From: an uncultured Clostridia bacterium
GTDB taxonomy: Bacteria; Bacillota; Clostridia; Christensenellales; CAG-917
Reading direction: 5' to 3'
Length of the DNA: 64,000 nt
Assembly: GCA_934254835.1 (NCBI GenBank)
Contig: CAKQMI010000002.1
Location: forward strand, 20,404 to 84,403
Shown here: positions 42,454-50,033 of the stretch, in pieces
How positions within the stretch are numbered: the stretch's first letter is position 1
Layout of the letters: each line of letters opens with the position of its first letter
Program-made: the position numbers and the translations under genes
The notes under the pieces: generated by a model
Told to the model about the DNA's origin: nothing
What the model saw: only the letters and a program-made list of their open reading frames with translations
Database searches by the model: none

Positions 42454-43596
42454 TTAAATGGTATTATCAGTATAATAATTTACCGCTTTTGTTGTCAAAG
42501 GATAAACCGCCCTGCCCGTTTCGACAACGTAATCGCGACTGTAAGTCAGGCATTTGATAAATCCCTTTTCAAAATCATTATACACGGCTTTTCGCAAACT
42601 TTCAACCCCTTTGAAATCTCTTTCCGACGAAATGAGGTCGGAAACGTAAATAAGTTTTTCAAAAGACGTCATATTTTCGCGCCCGGTGGTGTGGAAGCGA
42701 ATGGCGTTCAGCAACTCATCGTCCGAAATTTTGAAGTCTTTTTTGACAATTTCCGCACTTACGAACTGGTGCTGTACGGGCGAGCCGATCGAATCGGCAG
42801 GAATAAGATTTTTGAGATTTTCGGGCAATTTTTCCTTATCGTACCTCTTCCCGACGTCGTGCAAAAGCCCCGCCAACAACACTTTATTTTCGTCAATCAT
42901 TAGACAAAAGTTACGATTTAGCGACAGCGCAGTAAGCGCGGTATTCTTGCTGTGCAAAAACCTTTTTTCGTCCAAATACCTTTCCGCCTTGTCAACGTAA
43001 GGGAAGAATTTGGAATATAAGTCGTGCGACTTTATATACGCCAAGACTTTTGAATTAAGCCCCGAAACGTCCGCTTTCAACAACAGTCTGTCTCGTATGC
43101 TGTGGCTATCGAGCTCGCGCCCGACGTAATCCAAAACACGGATATTCCCCTGCCATTTTTCGTTGAGTTCTTGCGCCTTTTTTCTGGCGTCCGGATACCC
43201 CTCGCGATTGAAAACCGCAATCTCAAAACTCCTGACAATATACTCGGGATTATGCCAACTTTCAATCGCCAACAAACTGTCGCCACCGATGACATAAACA
43301 AACTTTCCGTACTTGTTTTCGAGCCGTGGCAAATTGTCGGACGAATAATTGACGCCCTCGTTTTTGTTTTCGATATCGTCGATGATAATCTCGGCAGGCA
43401 CCGTCGAAAACGCCAGACGAGCCATCTCGGCGCGGTCATAAAACGGCGTCTCGGACGCGCTTTTGTGTGGCGGATTTTTGGTGGGTACAACGATAACTCT
43501 GTCGGCGCAAAGTTCGTTCACCGCCGACTTCAAAATGTTTATGTGTTCGTCGTGGACGGGATCGAAACTCCCGCCGAAAACTACGTTCTTTATCAT
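42454..43596 (-). CDS. NadD-YqeK fusion: nicotinate-nucleotide adenylyltransferase and HD phosphohydrolase
   Basis: Two domains in one 380-residue chain. Residues 1-190 are NadD, which makes deamido-NAD: VVFGGSFDPVHDEHINIL with the nucleotide-binding HxxH-type loop, and SHSIRDRLL (ISSTxIR-like). Residues 205-380 are YqeK, an HD-domain enzyme whose family cleaves symmetrical Ap4A: HSKNTALTALSL, LLAGLLHDVGKRYDKEKL, HQFVSAEIV and AIRFHTTGRENMT. The two are separate adjacent genes in B. subtilis and are fused in some Clostridia. The ATG is six bases after a -10 box, so a leaderless mRNA is predicted. Confidence 0.94.
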   Translation of the reverse strand: MIKNVVFGGSFDPVHDEHINILKSAVNELCADRVIVVPTKNPPHKSASETPFYDRAEMARLAFSTVPAEIIIDDIENKNEGVNYSSDNLPRLENKYGKFVYVIGGDSLLAIESWHNPEYIVRSFEIAVFNREGYPDARKKAQELNEKWQGNIRVLDYVGRELDSHSIRDRLLLKADVSGLNSKVLAYIKSHDLYSKFFPYVDKAERYLDEKRFLHSKNTALTALSLNRNFCLMIDENKVLLAGLLHDVGKRYDKEKLPENLKNLIPADSIGSPVQHQFVSAEIVKKDFKISDDELLNAIRFHTTGRENMTSFEKLIYVSDLISSERDFKGVESLRKAVYNDFEKGFIKCLTYSRDYVVETGRAVYPLTTKAVNYYTDNTI

Positions 43597-43602
43597 ATTT
43601 AT

Positions 43603-43631
43603 ATTGTACCACCTTTTTGGCAGTATGCCAA
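43603..43631 (-). promoter_or_regulatory. Promoter of nadD-yqeK with palindrome
   Basis: Minus strand: TTGGCA (43626-43631), 17 bases, TACAAT (43603-43608), six bases, ATG at 43596. The -35 is one arm of the palindrome TTGGCA-GTA-TGCCAA (43617-43631), which lies between two divergent genes. Confidence 0.65.
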
Positions 43632-43656
43632 CTGAAGAAACGGGAAAAATTAAACT

Positions 43657-44352
43657 ATGGAATTCTATAAAATCATCGATAATATCACGGCGCGGTTTTT
43701 GGTGTTTTTGTTGAACGCAGTGTGGATTCAGTACTTTGTGCGCAACGTTTTGGCGTCCTTAGTCATTGCGTTTTCGCTGACGCTTTTGATGTTTATCGTC
43801 GCAAAAAAGGCGATGGAAAAAGTCCCGCACGACAAAATCGACAAATCGGAAATTTACAAATCTTTCGTACTTATGCGCCCCGATGACCTGAAAAAACGCT
43901 ACTTATCCCTCTCAAACGACGAAAATTTTGTCAAGTGTGCGATGCGGTTTTCAAATGCGTCGATTGACGACGTCGCGTCGGCGTATCGAGAAAGCGACGG
44001 CAATCCCGCCACCCTGCTTGTCGGAAATGCCACAAGAAGCGTTTTCGTTTTTGCGTCGTCGCTCGAAACCCCCGTCAAAATCGTGACGAAAAAGGACTTG
44101 TACAAACTTTTTAAGGCGAATAACGCCCTTCCCGAAATCAAAACGAAACCCGCCGAAAAACCGCCCCTTAACGCCAAAGAAATTTTGAAAGCGACGTTTT
44201 CCCCAAAAAACGCCAAGTACTTTTTGTTTTCCGCGGTGCTACTTTCTTTGACCGCATTTTTCACGCCGTTCAAACTTTACTATGCCATAATGGCAAGTGT
44301 GTCGATTGTGTTTTCGCTTGTTTCGACAATCAGAGGAATAAGGGAAAATTAA
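43657..44352 (+). CDS. Membrane protein of unknown function
   Basis: 231 residues. Two membrane helices near the N-terminus (about 15-50), a soluble middle of about 130 residues (KSFVLMRPDDLKKRYLSLSNDENF onward), and two more helices at the C-terminus (about 183-225). The soluble part has a faint restriction-endonuclease-like or DUF look but I recognise no motif. It is divergent from nadD-yqeK. The ribosome site is weak (GGGA). Confidence 0.75.
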   Translation: MEFYKIIDNITARFLVFLLNAVWIQYFVRNVLASLVIAFSLTLLMFIVAKKAMEKVPHDKIDKSEIYKSFVLMRPDDLKKRYLSLSNDENFVKCAMRFSNASIDDVASAYRESDGNPATLLVGNATRSVFVFASSLETPVKIVTKKDLYKLFKANNALPEIKTKPAEKPPLNAKEILKATFSPKNAKYFLFSAVLLSLTAFFTPFKLYYAIMASVSIVFSLVSTIRGIREN

Positions 44353-44375
44353 AAACGCGACGAAAAGTCGCGTTT
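44353..44375. terminator. Bidirectional terminator between the membrane protein and hydrogenase genes
   Basis: Stem AAACGCGAC / GTCGCGTTT (44353-44361 with 44367-44375) with A and T runs; the T-run is better on the minus strand, where it would end the hydrogenase transcript. Confidence 0.75.
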
Positions 44376-44447
44376 ACATTTTTCAAATGAATTATCGAAA
44401 AATCACCGATATTTTTGCGTTATTTTAATGCAATTAAAAATCTTTTG

Positions 44448-45872
44448 TCATTTTTCTAAAACGGAGATTGCGCTTGCAATCGTCTTTTCGTAGGCTTCCA
44501 TACCGTATTTATCGACGTCCGTCTTGCTCTTTTCTCCGTGGGTAAGACACCCCGCCCCGCCTATGCAACCGCCGACGCACGCCATGCCCTCGATGAAGTT
44601 TGCGTCAAGTCTGCCCTTCGATTTTTGCATAAGCGCGATTTTGCACGCCTCGATGCCGTCGCACGAGGTGGCTTTCAGTTCAAAATCACTGCCGTGTTCA
44701 ATAAGTCCCTCTTTGACGGCGTCTGCAAGTCCACCGCACCGCGCGAAAATTCGTCCGAAATACGACGCGTTGTCAAGGACACCTTCTTTTAGCGTCGTTA
44801 GGTCGATATCACGGCTGTCGAACAACGCTTGCAATTCCTCAAAAGTCATCGCGACGTCAACGTAAGGACGCACTTCTTTCTTTTGTACCTCGGCTTTTTT
44901 TGCGGTGCAAGGTCCGATAAACACGACTTTGCAAGGCGCTTCGTGCTCTTTGATATACTTCGCGATCGTTGCCATCGGCGAAAGATTGTGCGACACGAAC
45001 GGACGCAAATCCTTGAAGTTCTTTTCGATGTAATCGACGAAAGCGGGACAGCACGAACTTGTGAGAAATCCTTTTTCTGCAAGTTCCTTTGACTCGGCAT
45101 CGGCGACCATATCCGCGCCGAGCGCAGCCTCGACGACGGTATAAAACCCAAGTTCTTTCAACCCCGTGACGACCTGTCCGAGTTTTGCGTAAGTGAACTG
45201 GCTGGACACCGACGGCGCAACGACCGCAAACACCTTAAACTTTTTATTGTTTTTACTTTTTTTCAATATATCGACGACGTTGATAATATACGACTTGTCG
45301 GTGATCGCGCCGAACGGGCATTGATAGACGCACGCCCCGCACGCGATACATTTTGAGTTATCGATTTTCGCTTCTTTGTCCTGCCCCATCGAGATGGCTT
45401 TGACCTTGCACGCGGACTCGCACGGACGGCGATAATTTTGTATTGCGCTGTACGGACAAACCTTTGCGCACGCCCCACACTCTTTGCACTTCGACTTGTC
45501 GATATGCGCAACGTGATTATGGTCAAAAGTTATGGCACCGAAGCGACACACGTCCTCACAACGGTGGGCAAGACAGCCCCTGCAAGAGTTGGTCACTTCA
45601 TATCCGCCCATCGGACATTCGTCGCAAGCGATATCGATGACTTCGATGACGTTGGGGTTTTTCTTGTCCCCGCCCGTCGCGATTTTGACGCGCTCCGTGA
45701 GGATTGCCCTTTCCTTATAAACACAGCACCGCATTGTCGGCACTTTGCCGGGAACGATGATTTTCGGAATGTCCAAAATATTGTCCTCAAGCGTGCCTGC
45801 CCACGCCTGTTTTGCAACTTCACGCAGTACCTTGTATTTAAGGTACTGCACTTTAGTATCGAATTTTCTCAT
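44448..45872 (-). CDS. [FeFe]-hydrogenase, group B-like
   Basis: 474 residues. N-terminal part with MRCCVYKERAI, a Cys-rich stretch (CDECPMGGYEVTNSCRGCLAHRC) and two ferredoxin-type [4Fe-4S] motifs (CKECGACAKVCP, CIACGACVYQCP), then the H-cluster domain with L1 TSSCCPAF, L2 GPCTAKK and L3 ACVGGCIGGAGC. This architecture matches the less-studied group B enzymes, expected to be soluble, cytoplasmic and ferredoxin-linked. Maturases HydE, HydF and HydG are not in the window. It is the last gene of the adhE operon. Confidence 0.87.
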   Translation of the reverse strand: MRKFDTKVQYLKYKVLREVAKQAWAGTLEDNILDIPKIIVPGKVPTMRCCVYKERAILTERVKIATGGDKKNPNVIEVIDIACDECPMGGYEVTNSCRGCLAHRCEDVCRFGAITFDHNHVAHIDKSKCKECGACAKVCPYSAIQNYRRPCESACKVKAISMGQDKEAKIDNSKCIACGACVYQCPFGAITDKSYIINVVDILKKSKNNKKFKVFAVVAPSVSSQFTYAKLGQVVTGLKELGFYTVVEAALGADMVADAESKELAEKGFLTSSCCPAFVDYIEKNFKDLRPFVSHNLSPMATIAKYIKEHEAPCKVVFIGPCTAKKAEVQKKEVRPYVDVAMTFEELQALFDSRDIDLTTLKEGVLDNASYFGRIFARCGGLADAVKEGLIEHGSDFELKATSCDGIEACKIALMQKSKGRLDANFIEGMACVGGCIGGAGCLTHGEKSKTDVDKYGMEAYEKTIASAISVLEK

Positions 45873-45890
45873 TAAAAACTAAAAAACCTC

Positions 45891-47063
45891 TTAAAAATAA
45901 CTGACTTTTATGCGTTTTCCCATTTGTTTCAGGCACTTTGACAACTCCTCGACGAGGTTCATCTTGATATTGAAATTTATGGGAAGGTCGGGATTTTGGT
46001 GCGCGGGATTGACCGCTCGCCCGACGAAAAAGTTGATGTCGGTGGCTTCTTCAAACAGCAGACGCGCAATAAGACACGCGCCGTCGCGTCCGAAGCTCCA
46101 CTTTTCGTAAAGTTTGTTTTCGCCAAGAGAGTCCTCGGCGTATTCCAGCACTTTACTGACGGTGATAACGCCCTCCGTCACAAGGTCAACGCCTTCGATT
46201 TCGGCGATTGGCGGGACATCCCCTCCGTCGTAGTTAATGCTGGCTTTCAGCGGTTTGCCAAGGTATTTCGCGACAATGGACGAAGTCGTGCCACCGCAGA
46301 CGATATGTTTGCCCTCTTTCGAGAAAAACAACGCCATCATACGGTTTGCGTCGTCGCGATTGGACGGAGGTCCGAAAAGGATATTCATCGGCACGCGCTG
46401 TCTGACTTTTATGACGCAAGCGGTGGCGTCGTCGCCGGGTTGCCCGCCGTAAAGCCTCATGCACTCGTCCACCAAAATGGTTGAATAGGTCTTGGCGGTG
46501 TAGCCCGCGGGAGCGATTGTTTCCAAAAAGTCGACGATATCGTCCCTTTTCCAGCCGAAGTTGTATTCTCGCCCGATACCCGCATGCGGACAGCCGTCGC
46601 TCATAGCGACGAAAATGTCGTTTTCCTGAAGTTTCACGGTGGATTTCAAAATCTTTTTCCCGCCGATATTCATTTCTATCGTGGGATAGTCAAAGTTTTG
46701 GTCGTCGCGAATCAGGATAACCTGCGGGTTGTCGTACTGGATAATTTCCGCTTCTTTGTTGTCGACGATATGGATAATCGTGAACGTGGAATACGCCACG
46801 CCCCTGACCGAACAAATCGGCAAAGTCGCGGCGATGGTCTCGACGCAGTCCTCGATTGTCAAGCCTTCCGCCATCATCGTCGAGATGATTTTTGACGTCA
46901 AAGTGGACAAAATACTTGCCTTGACGCCACTTCCCAACCCGTCGGCAAGCACGATAACCGTCGAATTGTCACCGCTTTCGACGACGTCGACGTGGTCACC
47001 GCAAAGTTGCTCGCCAAAATGGTTTATGCTTTTATAGCCGATGTCAACGCACAAGTCATTCAT
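45891..47063 (-). CDS. PP2C/SpoIIE-type protein phosphatase of the hydrogenase cluster
   Basis: 390 residues. Residues 1-225 form a SpoIIE-like PP2C domain: LCGDHVDVV, VIVLADGLGSGVKAS (metal Asp), NDIFVAMSDGCPHAG and QPGDDATACVI. The C-terminal ~160 residues do not match a domain I know. It lies between the sensory and the group-B-like hydrogenase, overlapping the former by 8 bases. The family dephosphorylates Ser/Thr on partner proteins; here the likely role is output of the PAS-hydrogenase sensor, which is inference from context. Confidence 0.85.
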   Translation of the reverse strand: MNDLCVDIGYKSINHFGEQLCGDHVDVVESGDNSTVIVLADGLGSGVKASILSTLTSKIISTMMAEGLTIEDCVETIAATLPICSVRGVAYSTFTIIHIVDNKEAEIIQYDNPQVILIRDDQNFDYPTIEMNIGGKKILKSTVKLQENDIFVAMSDGCPHAGIGREYNFGWKRDDIVDFLETIAPAGYTAKTYSTILVDECMRLYGGQPGDDATACVIKVRQRVPMNILFGPPSNRDDANRMMALFFSKEGKHIVCGGTTSSIVAKYLGKPLKASINYDGGDVPPIAEIEGVDLVTEGVITVSKVLEYAEDSLGENKLYEKWSFGRDGACLIARLLFEEATDINFFVGRAVNPAHQNPDLPINFNIKMNLVEELSKCLKQMGKRIKVSYF

Positions 47064-48732
47064 TATCGATTGATTCCTTCAATTTGGTCAGCGCGATTTT
47101 GGTTTCCGCCGCGGTCTCGCCGAGGAGCGACGCGATTTCTTGCACGACGCGCATTTGTTTGTCAACGACTTTGTCGGCGATTTCAATGGTCTGGCGTGAA
47201 ATTTTTTCTTTCTTTTCGCGCTCGGTTTCCTCGTCGGTGACGTCGCGCATTATGCAGATAAGCAGATGATAGGTTGCGTCGTAAACGACGGTTTCTTCAA
47301 CGTACTTTCCGTATTCGGCAAGATAAACTCGTTGGTCGCGTACGTTGCGTTTTGTGGACAGCACCTGCAAGAACACGCCGGGATCCATAATGCGTACGAC
47401 GGGTTCGCCCAAAATATCGGACGAGGAGCGCACGTTCATAATCTTTCTTGCGGCGGTGTTGATTTGTTGTACTTCCAGTTTTTCATTCAGAACGAAAAGC
47501 CCGTTGGGCGTGTTGTTGACTATGCAATCCGAAAAACTTTCGGCTTTGTCTTTAAGGTACGGCAGACACATCGAAAGTTCCGCCTTGCCCTGCAAAACCG
47601 CGATTGCTTTCTCGCGACAAGTGTCGTATCCGCAAGAACCGCAGTTGAGTTCGTCCTCTTTTTTATATTTGCCCATCTCGCGAAGTTCGGCGTTGATTTC
47701 CGCCTCGGACGGCATCTTCAACTCGTGGTCGATGGGGATAAAGTGCTTTCTGATTTCAAGGGCTTCGGGTTGATTTACCTCAAAGTCCTTTTTGCCCGCG
47801 TACTTCGCGACCGACGTATAGTCTTTCACGGGCGAGCGGTGGTATTTTTCCATGACGGGACCGCCGACGCAACTTCCGATGCACGCCGACATCTCGATGA
47901 AACAGTTGTGGACGTTGCCGTTTTCGATATCTTTCAAGCATTCCTTGCAGTTTTCGACGCCGTCCACCGCCATATAGGTGTACTTGTCGTTTTGCAAAGC
48001 CATGGTTTTAAGGATACCGCCCGTCGTCGGGAAAAATCTGGCGCGACTTTTTTCGGTGACGTCCAAATCGGGCTCAAGTTCGATGCGGGCTTCTTTCAGC
48101 CACTCGGTGAGTTCCTCAAAGGTCAACACTGCGTCGATATAGCCTTCGTAATAATCCGCCTCGTCCTTTTTCGACACGCAGGGACCGACAAACACGACTT
48201 TTGCGTTTTTATCGCGCTTTTTAATGTCGCGCGCGTGCGCAAGCATAGGCGACAAAACGTCCGCAAGATACGGAAGCATTTGGGGAAAATATTTTTGTAT
48301 AAGCAGATTTATTGAATGACAGCACGACGTGATGATGACGTCGCGTTTATCGTCCTCAATCATTCTTTCGTATTCGGTTTTTACGATGGTCGCGCCGATT
48401 GCGGTCTCCTCGACGTCGAAAAATCCCAACTTTTTCAGGGCTTTTCTCATACCGCCGATACCGATGTTTTCGTAATTTGCAATGAACGACGGCGCAAGGC
48501 TGACGTAAACGGGATCGCCCGTCTGAATAAGGACTTTTGCCTTTTCGACCTCGGACGCAATCTCTTTTGCGTTTTGCGGACACACGACGAAGCACTGTCC
48601 GCACAAAATGCACTCATTGCCGATAATGTGCGCCTGATTGCCCGAAAACCTTATGGACTTCACGGGACAATGGCGTATGCATTTGTAGCAGTTTTTGCAG
48701 TTTGATTTTTTAAGCGTAAGACAATCGGACAT
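47056..48732 (-). CDS. Sensory-type [FeFe]-hydrogenase with PAS domain (group C-like)
   Basis: 558 residues. Order: two [4Fe-4S] motifs (CKNCYKCIRHCP, CILCGQCFVVCP), the H-cluster domain with L1 TSCCHSIN, L2 GPCVSKK and L3 ACIGSCVGG, a further Cys cluster NCGSCGYDTC (near 385), a PAS domain (about 410-515: NTPNGLFVLNEKLEVQQIN) and a C-terminal helical part. Loss of the usual residues around L1 and L2 and fusion to PAS are features of the putative hydrogen-sensing group. It starts 8 bases after the second ferredoxin gene. Expected to sense hydrogen or redox state and signal through the phosphatase. Confidence 0.87.
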   Translation of the reverse strand: MSDCLTLKKSNCKNCYKCIRHCPVKSIRFSGNQAHIIGNECILCGQCFVVCPQNAKEIASEVEKAKVLIQTGDPVYVSLAPSFIANYENIGIGGMRKALKKLGFFDVEETAIGATIVKTEYERMIEDDKRDVIITSCCHSINLLIQKYFPQMLPYLADVLSPMLAHARDIKKRDKNAKVVFVGPCVSKKDEADYYEGYIDAVLTFEELTEWLKEARIELEPDLDVTEKSRARFFPTTGGILKTMALQNDKYTYMAVDGVENCKECLKDIENGNVHNCFIEMSACIGSCVGGPVMEKYHRSPVKDYTSVAKYAGKKDFEVNQPEALEIRKHFIPIDHELKMPSEAEINAELREMGKYKKEDELNCGSCGYDTCREKAIAVLQGKAELSMCLPYLKDKAESFSDCIVNNTPNGLFVLNEKLEVQQINTAARKIMNVRSSSDILGEPVVRIMDPGVFLQVLSTKRNVRDQRVYLAEYGKYVEETVVYDATYHLLICIMRDVTDEETEREKKEKISRQTIEIADKVVDKQMRVVQEIASLLGETAAETKIALTKLKESIDNE

Positions 48733-48740
48733 AGCTCCCC

Positions 48741-49001
48741 CTATTTTTCAAGAAAAAGTCTCGGCGCGACATTATCGCGCCAAAACTCATTGAACGTTTC
48801 GGGCGTTACGCCCGTGAATATTTCGTCGTTTACAGTGACGGTAACTCCTTCGCGGTTGCACTTCCCCGCGCAGAAACTTCCACAAAGTATGACTTCATCG
48901 TCCAGTTTTTGCTCCTTAACCTTCTTTTCGAACAGCGTCACGATTTCGGGTGCGCCTTTCAGGTGGCAAGAACTGCCGACGCAAATTTGTACGATAACCA
49001 T
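48741..49001 (-). CDS. Thioredoxin-like [2Fe-2S] ferredoxin, second copy
   Basis: 86 residues with the NuoE/HydC-type cluster ligands: CVGSSC near the N-terminus and CGSFCAGKC near residue 39. Electron carrier or redox adaptor; in hydrogenase clusters such small proteins link hydrogenase domains to other redox modules. It begins at the stop codon of the first copy and lies 8 bases before the sensory hydrogenase. Confidence 0.88.
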   Translation of the reverse strand: MVIVQICVGSSCHLKGAPEIVTLFEKKVKEQKLDDEVILCGSFCAGKCNREGVTVTVNDEIFTGVTPETFNEFWRDNVAPRLFLEK

Positions 49002-49243
49002 TATATCCTCGTCAAAATTTCGTTATTGAAAAATTCATCGACGGTTTCGGGGCTGACCGAAAAGAACTTGTCGCCAACCGTCACCGAGACTCCTTCCTGA
49101 CAGCGTCCCATACAGAACGTGCCACCGAGTTCGACCTTGTCTTTTATCTTGTTTTCGGCGATGAGGTATTGCAATCTTTCAACGACCTGACGCGAACCTT
49201 TGATGTGACAAGAACTTCCGATACATACAACTACTTTTATCAT
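49001..49243 (-). CDS. Thioredoxin-like [2Fe-2S] ferredoxin, first copy
   Basis: 80 residues; ligands CIGSSC and FCMGRC. It shares VCIGSSCHIKGS-like spacing with the second copy, so the pair arose by tandem duplication, but the two differ enough to have separate roles. It lies 28 bases after the kinase gene with no terminator between. Confidence 0.88.
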   Translation of the reverse strand: MIKVVVCIGSSCHIKGSRQVVERLQYLIAENKIKDKVELGGTFCMGRCQEGVSVTVGDKFFSVSPETVDEFFNNEILTRI

Positions 49244-49271
49244 TTTTCCCTTTTTCCCTCCTTTTCACGGT

Positions 49272-50021
49272 TTATTGATATTCGACAACGTTCACCCAAG
49301 ACAGCAGGAATTCGCGTTCCTTTTCGTTGCCTTTTACCGATTGCGAAGCCGCAACGATGGGCATCCATTTCTGAACGTATTGTTTTTTGGTATCCGTCTT
49401 TTCGCAGAACATATCGAGGTATTCGTTTGCGCCGTCAATATCGCCGTTGAGCCAGAACAAAAGGTAAGTTCTTGCGACGTCGGCGGAGGCGTTGCCCTGC
49501 GTTGCGTGCGACCAGTCGATGACGTACGCTTTTCCGTCGTCGCCGATGATGATGTTGGACGGGTTGAAATCACCGTGGCAAAGTTTGTTGTGCTTGGGCA
49601 TGCCCTCGAGCCTCGTGTGCAAGTCATAGCGAGTTGTCGCGTCGATGTCCGCCTCGGAGATTTTCCTGTTCATTTTGTCCTTCAATTTATTGAGGAGCGG
49701 ACAGGTTTTGGACTGCACTTCGATTTGCAAATTCACGAAAAGTTCCAGATATTCGTGTTTTTTGTCGGGATTTTCAGCCATAAGTCTGTCCAAAGTTTTG
49801 CCTTTGATAAACTCGCTGATGATTGCCCATTTGCCGTCGATGGTTTCCACCGCCTTGACCTTGGGGATATTGAGCCCCGTCTCCTCGACGCGAGCCTGAT
49901 TCAAAGCCTCGTTCAGGACGTCGGCTTTTTTGAAATCTTTGTCAAAGACTTTGACGCAATTTTCGCCGTCGCGATAAACCGTCTTGTTGGTTCTGACTGC
50001 AATTACTCTGTCTAAATCCAT
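49272..50021 (-). CDS. Aminoglycoside phosphotransferase-like small kinase
   Basis: 249 residues of the APH/choline-kinase fold. Catalytic loop LCHGDFNPSNIII (HGD..N) and metal-binding YVIDWSHATQG (ID) are intact, as is the N-terminal Lys region. The real substrate is probably a small metabolite; resistance is not implied. A GGGAGAAGGG site precedes the ATG, and only 12 bases separate it from adhE, so it is co-transcribed with a fermentation gene, an unexpected setting. Confidence 0.82.
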   Translation of the reverse strand: MDLDRVIAVRTNKTVYRDGENCVKVFDKDFKKADVLNEALNQARVEETGLNIPKVKAVETIDGKWAIISEFIKGKTLDRLMAENPDKKHEYLELFVNLQIEVQSKTCPLLNKLKDKMNRKISEADIDATTRYDLHTRLEGMPKHNKLCHGDFNPSNIIIGDDGKAYVIDWSHATQGNASADVARTYLLFWLNGDIDGANEYLDMFCEKTDTKKQYVQKWMPIVAASQSVKGNEKEREFLLSWVNVVEYQ

Positions 50022-50033
50022 ACCCTTCTCCCT

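Noticed and set aside
49272..50021. Aminoglycoside resistance gene
   Set aside because: Only the general APH/choline-kinase fold motifs are visible and the context is metabolic, so resistance is not supported.
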